Assembly: GCF_010882125.1 (NCBI RefSeq)
Contig: NZ_JAAGVZ010000002.1
Location: 124,001 to 188,000, forward strand
Direction: 5' to 3'
Origin: Peribacillus alkalitolerans
Lineage (GTDB): Bacteria; Bacillota; Bacilli; Bacillales; DSM-1321
DNA: 64,000 nt
A program made the translations under genes and the position numbers. The notes under the pieces are model-generated. The model was not told the origin of the DNA and searched no databases. It worked only from the letters and a program-made list of their open reading frames with translations. The number at the start of each line of letters is the position of its first letter. Position 1 is the first letter of the stretch. This document shows, one piece after another, positions 26,806-34,150 of the stretch.

Positions 26806-26845
26806 CAGGTTGATCGTTTTCAAAAAGGTCAAAATATAATCTCAT
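26792..26845 (-). CDS. 17-residue leader peptide
   Basis: An ATG with an excellent AGGAGGGG site opens a frame for MRLYFDLFENDQPAIHN and stops. It begins 20 bp after the GyrI-like gene. The last codons (Ala-Ile-His-Asn) form one arm of the first stem of the attenuator, so a ribosome stalled on the peptide would open that stem. Size, site strength and position support translation; the stalling signal is unknown. Confidence 0.65.
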   Translation of the reverse strand: MRLYFDLFENDQPAIHN

Positions 26846-26865
26846 TTATTTCCCCTCCTAATTAT

Positions 26866-27492
26866 TTAAAAATCAGCTGTAACTTTAATGCGAAGAACAG
26901 TTTTTAACTTGTCTGTAGCTGTTTTTCTTGGGTCGCTAATATAGATCTCTTTATGTATTTTTTCCGTTCGTTGCAGTCCTTTTTCCTTGCAAAACTCTTC
27001 CATCAACGAAAATGTTTTTGGTTCATCATCATAACTTCCTACATGCATGCATTGGACACACAAGCCTTCCTGAATGACTTCAAGCTCTATTTCATTTATC
27101 AATTTTTCAGAGCCCTTATTAATTAACGACTCTTTAGCCTGCATTATTAAATCATCAGTCACAAAATCCGGCTGACGAATCATTAATATATATACGAATC
27201 TATCTTTATCCAATACATTTAGTTTTCTTCCTTCCTCATCTAAATCCCAGACGCCTTCTAAAGGAAATACTGTATATTCGAAATAGCCATCTGGTGTGAA
27301 ACCCTTTTTGGGCATCATTCGAATAGTATAAGACAATTTATATAACGCCTCGACAAGTTTGGAAAAAGCATCACTATTAGGGTTCCCTTTACCTTTAATT
27401 GTGAAATACTTTAATGGAGGAATTTCTATTAAGCTTGGTAAGTTTTTGGGAATATATAATTCTTTATCCTGTTTACGCCATTCGTATTTCAT
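26866..27492 (-). CDS. GyrI-like small-molecule-binding domain protein
   Basis: A 208-residue protein of the GyrI-like (SbmC/BmrR effector-domain) family. Features are IPPLKYFTIKGKGNPNSDAF at the start and the C-terminal QCMHVGSYDDEPKTF segment with its conserved glutamate-rich binding site. Stand-alone members bind drugs or other amphipathic compounds. It precedes the leader peptide and exporter in the same direction, so the operon pairs a small-molecule binder with an exporter. Confidence 0.85.
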   Translation of the reverse strand: MKYEWRKQDKELYIPKNLPSLIEIPPLKYFTIKGKGNPNSDAFSKLVEALYKLSYTIRMMPKKGFTPDGYFEYTVFPLEGVWDLDEEGRKLNVLDKDRFVYILMIRQPDFVTDDLIMQAKESLINKGSEKLINEIELEVIQEGLCVQCMHVGSYDDEPKTFSLMEEFCKEKGLQRTEKIHKEIYISDPRKTATDKLKTVLRIKVTADF

Positions 27493-27706
27493 ACATTTTA
27501 CTCCCTAAACAATGGTTAACAAATCTAAATTAAGTATATAACAAAACAGTATTTGACATTAAGAATTTTATAAAATTTTTCCATTGATTCATATTATTCT
27601 ACCGGTTAATAGCTCTAATTTAGGGTCCAAAAAGGTTAGTTTATTTATAAGTATGGTTAACTACATTTGATATAATCTTAAGAAACAATTTCCTTGAAAG
27701 GGTGTA

Positions 27707-28120
27707 TTGGACATTAAACCGAAAATTAACATCGTTACTTTACCTGTAGATAATTTGAAAAGAGCCTTGCGCTTTTATAGAGACACATTAGGGTTAAAAA
27801 CACAAGGCATTGCTAACGAAGCATCTGGTGGTGATCACATTTTATTTGAATTGGAAAATGAGTTATCACTTGTTTTATTTCTTAGGAAAGAAATGGACAA
27901 AATCTCTGGTAAAGAAAGTAATAGTTTAACAACTCCATTAAGCAGTGTCATTTTGTCCCATTATTGTGAGTCGGAGAAAGAGGTTAATGACTTATTTGAA
28001 AAAATAACGAATTCTGAAGGGTTAATCAAAAAACCTCTTCAAAAAAATGACTGGGGTTACTCCTTTTATTTCTCGGACCCAGATGAAAACCTTTGGGAAA
28101 TCCTTTGTTTTAATAAATGA
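27707..28120 (+). CDS. VOC family protein (glyoxalase fold)
   Basis: A 137-residue vicinal-oxygen-chelate protein with two beta-alpha-beta-beta-beta units (INIVTLPVDNLKRALRFYRDTLG at the start, SFYFSDPDENLWEI at the end). The final glutamate before LCFNK is a usual metal ligand. The start is TTG at 27707 after GAAAGGGTG; no better start is seen. Substrate unknown. A 14-bp hairpin terminator follows. Confidence 0.85.
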   Translation: MDIKPKINIVTLPVDNLKRALRFYRDTLGLKTQGIANEASGGDHILFELENELSLVLFLRKEMDKISGKESNSLTTPLSSVILSHYCESEKEVNDLFEKITNSEGLIKKPLQKNDWGYSFYFSDPDENLWEILCFNK

Positions 28121-28125
28121 TATTA

Positions 28126-28166
28126 AAACAAGCATAGAAGCTGTAATCACTTTTCTATGCTTGTTT
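28126..28166 (+). terminator. Rho-independent terminator
   Basis: Perfect 14-bp stem AAACAAGCATAGAA/TTCTATGCTTGTTT with a short T-rich tail, directly after the VOC gene stop and just before the repeat element at 28174. Confidence 0.75.
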
Positions 28167-28173
28167 ATTTATA

Positions 28174-28397
28174 AGCTCATTTCGCATAGAGGGTTGTTTT
28201 TAGACTATATAGTTTGTCCGTTTATTTCCGGCACTTGCTTTCCGCGGGGAGGGATGGGAGCCTCCTCGGCGTTACCGCCTGTGGGGTCTCCCACTTCCCT
28301 CTTTTTCCCGCAGAAGTCAAGTGCCCTCCACTACAATAAACTCAGATAGTTAATGTTAAATTACACTAAAAAAACAACAAACTTTACGAAAACAGCC
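28174..28397 (+). mobile_element. MITE-like GC-rich repeat, copy B
   Basis: A 224-bp element about 85% identical by eye to copy C at 49021. Its inverted ends read AGCTCATTTCGCATAG and, in reverse, GGCTGTTTTCGTAAAG. The GC-rich core has CACTTGCTTTCCGCGGGGAG and ends in AGTCAAGTGCCCTCC. Flanking 8-mers TATTTATA and TTTTAATA match at 6 of 8 positions, as a decayed target duplication would. It lies 23 bp from the glnS stop. Frames inside it are not genes. Confidence 0.75.
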
Positions 28398-28420
28398 TTT
28401 TAATAAAAAGGTAATCAAAC

Positions 28421-30085
28421 CTAAGAGCTTTTTGTTTTCCATGAATCCTTCAATGAAACAGACCAATTGAAAATTAATTCTTTCGCTGTTGAATTTTTAT
28501 CAACACAAAAATATCCGTGTCTTATAAACTGAAATTTATCTTCTGCTCTAGCGTTTTTAATGGAAGGCTCAATAACACAGTCTTTAAGGGTAACTTTTGA
28601 ATTTGAGTTTATTTTTTGATCCCATGTCATTTCATTGTCCCTAACGATTTCTTCATCTTCAAACATTTTTTCAAATAAGTTTACATCTGCTTTTATACCA
28701 TGTAGTGCTGACACCCAGTGAATGGTTCCCTTTACCTTTCTTCCTGTAAATCCTGTTCCGCTTTTAGTAATAGGATCATAAGTACAACGAAGCTCAATGA
28801 CTTCACCTGTTAATTCATCTTTTATTACTTCATTACATTTAATGAAATAGGCTCCCTTTAAACGGACTTCAGAATTTAAAGTCAATCGATTAAATCCTTT
28901 TGGTGGCACTTCCATAAAGTCCTCCTTCTCTATATAAATAACCTTAGAAAAGGGAACTTCTCTCCTTCCTAAATCTTCATTCTCAGCATTATTTTCTATT
29001 GTTACATATTCGGTCTTACCTTCATCATAGTTCGTTAAAGTCACTTTAAGTGGATTTAGGACTGCCATAACACTGCTCACTTTAGCCTTAAGATCACTTC
29101 TTAGGGCACTTTCCAACATGGAATAATCAACAGTACTTTGATGCTTCACTAAACCAATATCGTTGATGAACATTTTGATGCTTTCTGGCGTAAAGCCCCT
29201 TCTTCTTAAACCACGGATAGTAGGCAATCTTGGATCATCCCAGCCATCAACATAATTACCGGCGACTAATTCACGTAAATACCGCTTACTTGTTACAACC
29301 CCAGTTAAATTTACTCTACCAAATTCTCTTTGTTTTGGAGGATCCATAATATTTAATTCATTTAATACCCATTCATAAAGTGGTCGGTGATCTTTAAATT
29401 CTATCGAACATAAGGAATGAGTTATTCCTTCAATCGCATCTTGGATTGGATGAGCAAAATCGTACATCGGATAAATACACCAATCATTACCCGTTCTATA
29501 ATGTTGGGCATGAATAATCCTGTATAGAATTGGGTCTCTTAAGTTGATGTTTGGCGATTCCATGTCTATTTTTGCACGTAAAACCATGGAGGATGTCGGA
29601 AATTCGCCATTCTTCATTTGATTAAATAAGTTTATATTTTCTTCAATCGATCTATTTCTATAGGGACTATTCTTACCAGGGCTGGTCAATGTCCCGCGGT
29701 ATTCTGTAGTTTCTTCTGGTGATAATTCACATACATACGCTTTCGCTTTGTTAATCAATCTAATTGCAGCCTCAAAGATCTCATTTGAGTAGTCAGACCC
29801 ATAAAATACTCGATTACTAGGATTTACTCCTAACCAATTCATATCCTCGATAATTGAATGAACAAATTCAATTTCCTCTTTTAAAGGATTGGTATCATCA
29901 AATCGTAAGTTGAAACTCCCGTTATATTGTTTAGCAATCATATGATTTAAGTGAATTGCGTAGGCACTACCAATATGGAGGTACCCATTTGGTTCAGGTG
30001 GAAACCTCGTACATATGGGTCTTGGATAGGAATTATTTGTTATATCTTCTTCAATGAGTTTATTGAAAACAGAATCAGTAAACAT
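28421..30085 (-). CDS. glnS: glutaminyl-tRNA synthetase
   Basis: A 554-residue class I aminoacyl-tRNA synthetase that joins glutamine to tRNA-Gln. The HIGH-type motif is PNGYLHIGSA and the length equals that of Escherichia coli GlnRS; the C-terminal anticodon-binding beta barrels are present, so it is GlnRS rather than GluRS. Most Bacillus species lack GlnRS and make Gln-tRNA by the GatCAB route (established knowledge), so the gene is unusual and may have been acquired. A T-box leader lies upstream. Confidence 0.93.
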   Translation of the reverse strand: MFTDSVFNKLIEEDITNNSYPRPICTRFPPEPNGYLHIGSAYAIHLNHMIAKQYNGSFNLRFDDTNPLKEEIEFVHSIIEDMNWLGVNPSNRVFYGSDYSNEIFEAAIRLINKAKAYVCELSPEETTEYRGTLTSPGKNSPYRNRSIEENINLFNQMKNGEFPTSSMVLRAKIDMESPNINLRDPILYRIIHAQHYRTGNDWCIYPMYDFAHPIQDAIEGITHSLCSIEFKDHRPLYEWVLNELNIMDPPKQREFGRVNLTGVVTSKRYLRELVAGNYVDGWDDPRLPTIRGLRRRGFTPESIKMFINDIGLVKHQSTVDYSMLESALRSDLKAKVSSVMAVLNPLKVTLTNYDEGKTEYVTIENNAENEDLGRREVPFSKVIYIEKEDFMEVPPKGFNRLTLNSEVRLKGAYFIKCNEVIKDELTGEVIELRCTYDPITKSGTGFTGRKVKGTIHWVSALHGIKADVNLFEKMFEDEEIVRDNEMTWDQKINSNSKVTLKDCVIEPSIKNARAEDKFQFIRHGYFCVDKNSTAKELIFNWSVSLKDSWKTKSS

Positions 30086-30142
30086 TTTTTTCCTCCTTAA
30101 TGATCATTTATTTTTAAAAAGAACTAATTTGTTTAAGTAAAT

Positions 30143-30446
30143 AAAAAAAATCCCACCCCCAAGACTATATTCAGTCTTGGGGACGAGATTTGATATCGTG
30201 GTGCCACCCCAGTTTATTAATATGTCGCCATATTAACCTCTTCGGGTACGGTATCCTACAATACTTATACCCTAGCTCTATAACAGGAGCTCCTGTCACA
30301 CTATCCCCTACTTAAAGGTTCCAATGTAATAGCTCAGAGGCTTGGTTCAATAAATCATTCTTACTCCTTTTCAGCAAATGGAGCTCTCTGTAAAGAATAC
30401 ATTTTATCTACTCTTCTCTTCATCGCCATGTCAAAATTTTGATTTA
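30143..30446 (-). promoter_or_regulatory. T-box leader of glnS
   Basis: The minus-strand leader contains the T-box core GGGGTGGCACCACG, an AGAGAG/GCTGAAAA distal stem I region, and a strong terminator (CCCCAAGACT/AGTCTTGGGG, 30157-30182) followed by eight T residues. In stem I the specifier loop reads TGAACCAAGC; the triplet CAA (Gln) fits GlnRS, although CCA overlaps it. The variable base of TGGC is C, which pairs with the G73 discriminator of tRNA-Gln. Uncharged tRNA would cause antitermination. Confidence 0.88.
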
Positions 30447-30450
30447 TGAT

Positions 30451-30479
30451 ATAGTAACAATCAAAGAATTAATTGTAAA
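30451..30479 (-). promoter_or_regulatory. SigA-type promoter of glnS
   Basis: TTTACA, 17 bp, TACTAT on the minus strand, just upstream of the T-box leader. Good match and ideal spacing. Confidence 0.7.
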
Positions 30480-30509
30480 CATTTATTTTACAATTGCAAA
30501 TTTCAGTTT

Positions 30510-30932
30510 TTATTGATTAGGATAGGTTTCTTGTAAAAATTTAATCGATTGGGTAATCAATTCTTTTAGTACATCCTCATCAATATCTGCAATTTTATTT
30601 ATGTATACGCAGGCTTTTCCGGTAGTGTGTTTTCCAAATTTGCCTAACAACTCATCTCTCTTTGTATCACCTGGGGCAAAATACAAACTAATTTTAGCTT
30701 TCCTAGGAGAAAAGCCTACTAATGGCGCATCTCCTTCGTGACCAGATTCATATTTATAATGATATGAACCAAATCCAATTATACTTGGGCCCCACATCTT
30801 CGCTTTAAATCCTGTAGTTTCAGTGAAAATATCTAATAATTTATATGCATCTTCCTTTTTTTTAAGGCTATCGACATTTTCAATAAACTCAATCACACTG
30901 TGATCGTTTTCTTTTGTTTTCAATTCGTACAT
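30510..30932 (-). CDS. DUF1801 domain protein
   Basis: A 140-residue protein of the DUF1801/YdhG-like fold, with MWGPSIIGFGSYHYKYESG and FSPRKAKISLYF as family marks. Function is unknown; related iron-frataxin-like folds exist. It has 16 bp to the upstream dienelactone-hydrolase-like gene and so is likely in one transcript with it. Confidence 0.85.
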   Translation of the reverse strand: MYELKTKENDHSVIEFIENVDSLKKKEDAYKLLDIFTETTGFKAKMWGPSIIGFGSYHYKYESGHEGDAPLVGFSPRKAKISLYFAPGDTKRDELLGKFGKHTTGKACVYINKIADIDEDVLKELITQSIKFLQETYPNQ

Positions 30933-30948
30933 GGCTATAGACTCTCCC

Positions 30949-31542
30949 TTAATGTGTTTTGATAAAATTCAATAGTTCTCTATATGTAATTTGGTCAGAT
31001 TCAGCATGATATTTTGAAGAATAAGGATCACTAAAACCATGCTCGCCTCTCAATTTATAAATACTGATATTCTTTTCAACCAATCTAGAAATTAACTCGT
31101 CCACATCAAATGATTTTTCAACTTGAGGAAAGAACAACAGAATAGGACATCTAGGATTAATATCATTATAATTTCTAATCCGAGATCCGTAGAATCCTAT
31201 TACGCCATCTACAAATTCTAATTCACTACATAGCCAAGCAATCGTTGCGCCTACGCTAAATCCGATAATAAATACTTTTTGGTACGAATCCCTTAAACCT
31301 TTTACGAAGTCTCTAATTTTATCAGCCGCTCCATAGAAACCTACATTCTCAATAAAATGATGATAGGCCTGTTCTTCTTGTGAATAGTCAAATGATGTTT
31401 CATTATCTAATAAGTTTGGACAAAAAATATCAAAATTCTCTTTTGATATTTTTTCACAAAAATTTTTGATATGGGGATTCATTCCATATATTTCATGTAA
31501 CACAATGATTGCAGTTTGAGAACCATTAAGGATTTTAATCAT
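30949..31542 (-). CDS. dienelactone hydrolase-like alpha/beta hydrolase
   Basis: A 197-residue small alpha/beta hydrolase. It has the oxyanion region LHEIYGMNPHIK, the nucleophile elbow IGFSVGATIAW (a serine where dienelactone hydrolase has cysteine) and a C-terminal GEHGFSD histidine. The ATG at 31540-31542 follows GAGAGGG; a longer frame to 31563 would include that site. Probably an esterase of unknown substrate. Confidence 0.82.
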   Translation of the reverse strand: MIKILNGSQTAIIVLHEIYGMNPHIKNFCEKISKENFDIFCPNLLDNETSFDYSQEEQAYHHFIENVGFYGAADKIRDFVKGLRDSYQKVFIIGFSVGATIAWLCSELEFVDGVIGFYGSRIRNYNDINPRCPILLFFPQVEKSFDVDELISRLVEKNISIYKLRGEHGFSDPYSSKYHAESDQITYRELLNFIKTH

Positions 31543-31663
31543 TATTTCCCTCTCATAAATCAACTATTCTTCTTATTACTTCTAAAACTTATTGATAGTT
31601 CTTTTACTTTCTTCCTTTTTACATAAAAAGGATACCAATTAACATACTAATGTCAATTATAAA

Positions 31664-31924
31664 ATGCTTAGAAGGTGGTTGAGCTTGCATCCTGGCATAT
31701 TCTTTAGACTTTCATTATTTTTTGGAATTTTTCTTTTAGCAGGACATGCAGCCCGTATGTTCATTTTGTTTGTCATCGGATTAACGGGAATGGCAATCTT
31801 TATTCTTTTAACAGGAATCACCATTCCAACCCGATGGAAATCTGCTAACCAGTCATTTAAAACTAAAAAAAACATCCCAACAGTCATAGTTAAAGGACTT
31901 GTCTTACTCATAGGAGTGGACTGA
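31664..31924 (+). CDS. small membrane protein, unknown
   Basis: An 86-residue protein with two hydrophobic segments (about residues 11-32 and 33-52) and a basic C-terminal part. I do not recognise it. The ATG at 31664 has no clear ribosome binding site; a TTG at 31685 after GAAGGTGG is an equally good start and would give 79 residues. Its stop overlaps the start of the next gene (ATGA), so the two are co-translated. Confidence 0.55.
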   Translation: MLRRWLSLHPGIFFRLSLFFGIFLLAGHAARMFILFVIGLTGMAIFILLTGITIPTRWKSANQSFKTKKNIPTVIVKGLVLLIGVD

Positions 31925-32184
31925 TGTACAGTTCTATTTATTATTGGAGAGATATACCCTCCTACAACAGAAAAGATTTTGTCATCATTAGTGGAAAACC
32001 ATATGCCATAGAAGAATACGACACTGCAAGAGGCGGTACAGATGTTTATTTGACTATCGATGGCAAGACTTATGAGTTATATCCGACCCCGTGGTATAAA
32101 AATCTGGAAGAATTAAAAAATAAAAAATTCACTTTATATTACTTACCTCAAACGAATTGGTTGGTCCGCTATGAAATGGAATAA
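31924..32184 (+). CDS. hypothetical protein
   Basis: An 86-residue soluble protein rich in tyrosine and charged residues (YDTARGGTDVYLTIDGKTYELY). No known family is recognised. It is coupled to the small membrane protein upstream by a 1-base overlap, which supports both genes being real. It ends 4 bp from the convergent NUDIX gene. Confidence 0.6.
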   Translation: MYSSIYYWRDIPSYNRKDFVIISGKPYAIEEYDTARGGTDVYLTIDGKTYELYPTPWYKNLEELKNKKFTLYYLPQTNWLVRYEME

Positions 32185-32188
32185 CCTT

Positions 32189-32596
32189 TTAAAACTCAAT
32201 ATAAAAAGGTTGGGATTCTGGGTTTAAACATAGTTCAATTCTCTGTCTAAAATTTTTCCAAGTTACCATCTCAATTGCTTCTTTAATTGGAAAGTAACCT
32301 ACCTCCAAACTCTCTGGAGTAGTTGTGAGTTCTCCACCGATTGGGGATCCTAAAAACAATGTGTTACAAATCGATTCGTTTACATTTTGGAAGACGCCAC
32401 AAAATTTTAATATTTCAATATCTATTCCACTTTCTTCCTTTGTTTCTCTAATTGCAGCTTGTTTCAAGGACTCTCCCTCTTCAACTTGTCCACCTGGCAT
32501 TTCCCAGCCTCGTCGTGGACCTTTTATCAATAGAATTTCATTATGCTCATTCAATATGATAGCTGCTGCTGAAACGATATGCTTTGGTGTTGCCAT
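32189..32596 (-). CDS. NUDIX hydrolase
   Basis: A 135-residue Nudix enzyme. The 23-residue Nudix box is complete: GGQVEEGE, then RETKEESGI (glutamates of REXXEE). It hydrolyses a nucleoside diphosphate linked to another group. The ATG at 32594-32596 follows GGAGG; an earlier in-frame start is unlikely because it would include that site. Confidence 0.9.
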   Translation of the reverse strand: MATPKHIVSAAAIILNEHNEILLIKGPRRGWEMPGGQVEEGESLKQAAIRETKEESGIDIEILKFCGVFQNVNESICNTLFLGSPIGGELTTTPESLEVGYFPIKEAIEMVTWKNFRQRIELCLNPESQPFYIEF

Positions 32597-32828
32597 GTCA
32601 GGATCCTCCAAATTTCAATCTTCAATAAATGACTTACTAATAATTCTTTAAATTTTTATTGATTCCTGCTTGATAAGAAAACAAAAAAATCTCAATGCTC
32701 TTTTTTAATCACTATTCGTCAAATACTTAATAGAAACGGCCATCCATGAACAATCTCTATGCTTCAAGAATACTTCATTTGTTAAAAGTAAACATTAAAA
32801 CTGTTCCCAATCATAAGGAGGTAAAGAT

Positions 32829-33017
32829 ATGAATAAACAGCGAGCCCAAGAGATTGCTGCTTCACCTGTAATGGCTAACGTTACTTACAATGAGGTACCC
32901 ATTTATATTCAAAATGTAGATGAAAAGAATGAAACAGCTAGAATTTACCCGCTTGATGAACCAAGCAAAGAACAAGATGTTCCTGTATCTAATTTAATAG
33001 AACATATAATGGAATAG
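32829..33017 (+). CDS. sspH: H-type small acid-soluble spore protein
   Basis: A 62-residue SASP-H family protein, opening MNKQRAQEIAASPVMANVTY as in SspH, with the VPIYIQNVDE core. Such proteins are packed in the spore core during sporulation. The ribosome binding site TAAGGAGGT is strong. It is direct evidence of an endospore-former. Expression is expected from a forespore sigma factor, but no confident promoter was found. Confidence 0.92.
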   Translation: MNKQRAQEIAASPVMANVTYNEVPIYIQNVDEKNETARIYPLDEPSKEQDVPVSNLIEHIME

Positions 33018-33070
33018 TTCATTTTAATGTATCAAGAGTTGATACCACCTTGCTATATGGAGGGATATAG

Positions 33071-33223
33071 ATGAATATGGATACTCCAGTTGTAACTTGT
33101 CCAAATTGTAAATCACAATCTGAAATACAATTGGTATTGACTGCACAATCCAATCAAAATGTAATTTTTAATTGCCCTGATTGTGGTTATGAGCAACGGA
33201 ATATAAAAACAAGTAAAGGATAA
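33071..33223 (+). CDS. small zinc-ribbon protein
   Basis: A 50-residue protein with two cysteine pairs, CPNC near residue 10 and CPDC near residue 34, forming a predicted zinc ribbon. The start has GGAGGG 7 nt upstream. It is 53 bp after sspH in the same direction and may share its transcript. Function is unknown; it is too short for the larger gene-finding cutoffs. Confidence 0.65.
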   Translation: MNMDTPVVTCPNCKSQSEIQLVLTAQSNQNVIFNCPDCGYEQRNIKTSKG

Positions 33224-33286
33224 AACGATTTATACTTACAGAATAAAGGTAAATGTGCATTTGTGTTATTGAGTATAGAATTGATC

Positions 33287-33318
33287 AAGCCTGTGATGGG
33301 AAATCAAAGGCTTTTTCT
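33287..33318 (+). terminator. probable terminator after the zinc-ribbon gene
   Basis: AAGCCT pairs with AGGCTT across an imperfect extension (GAT/ATC), followed by TTTCTTTTT. Weaker than others in the window. Confidence 0.45.
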
Positions 33319-33448
33319 TTTTATCGAAAAATAGAAGAAGAAAAGGAAAATCAAAACTCCATTTTTGAAAAAACGAATTCCATTTACCATTTTCTGATTT
33401 ATCTGTTATCTTTAATTTAGGCAGATAAAGAAAGAGTGAAACAATCCA

Positions 33449-34150
33449 ATGGAATATACGATAAGCTCATTAAGCGAGGATGCAATTATCATACAATTTA
33501 TACATGATAATTTGCACGAGCAAACCCTTGAAGTACAAAAAGCAGTCCATCAAATCAGTCAACAACCATTTGAAGGGTTTTTAGAACTTGTCCCCGCTTA
33601 CAATACCATTACCATTTATTATAACCCTTATGTAATTAAAGGCTCTCTTCCGTTCCATACTGTTAAAAGCCAACTAACTAAAATCCTAGATTCACTAAAT
33701 GCAGTAGTTGTTTTAAATAAGCGTATTTTTGATATTCCCGTTTGTTATGAGGAGGATTTTGGATTAGATCTTTTAGAACTGGCAGCAAATAAGAGCCTAA
33801 CCATTCAAGAAATCATTCACTTACATTCTAATACTGTTTATGATGTGGTTTTTATCGGATTTTCTCCTGGGTTCCCCTTTCTTTCTGGGCTCGATCAAAG
33901 ACTCCACTATCCAAGAAAAACTAGTCCACGATTGAAGGTTAAACAAGGATCTGTGGGAATCTCTGGGAAACAAACGGGTATCTATCCCTTAGATACACCA
34001 GGTGGATGGCAGATTATCGGTCGTACACCAGTCAACCTTTTTGATATTTACCAAAGTCCTCCTACCCTATTAAAAGCCGGGGATCAAGTAAAGTTCTTTC
34101 CAATTAGTAAAAAGGAATTCGAACAATGGGAGAGTAAATCATGGAAGTAA
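33449..34150 (+). CDS. pxpB: 5-oxoprolinase subunit PxpB (KipI-like)
   Basis: A 233-residue protein of the KipI/PxpB (allophanate hydrolase subunit 1) family, with the hallmark GFSPGFPFLSGLD and GSVGISGKQTGIYP. With PxpA and PxpC it hydrolyses 5-oxoproline to glutamate using ATP; in Bacillus subtilis KipI can also inhibit sporulation kinase A. It overlaps pxpC by 10 bp. pxpA next door is broken, so activity needs a PxpA from elsewhere. Confidence 0.92.
   Translation: MEYTISSLSEDAIIIQFIHDNLHEQTLEVQKAVHQISQQPFEGFLELVPAYNTITIYYNPYVIKGSLPFHTVKSQLTKILDSLNAVVVLNKRIFDIPVCYEEDFGLDLLELAANKSLTIQEIIHLHSNTVYDVVFIGFSPGFPFLSGLDQRLHYPRKTSPRLKVKQGSVGISGKQTGIYPLDTPGGWQIIGRTPVNLFDIYQSPPTLLKAGDQVKFFPISKKEFEQWESKSWK

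Noticed and set aside
28047-28349. 100-codon plus-strand frame overlapping the VOC gene end and the repeat
   Set aside because: It crosses the VOC stop region in another frame, the terminator and the MITE; no ribosome site. GC-rich repeat creates the open frame.
32762-32815. Forespore SigG promoter before sspH (GAATA and CATTA)
   Set aside because: The spacing between the two boxes is 20 bp, too long for the usual 17-18 bp.
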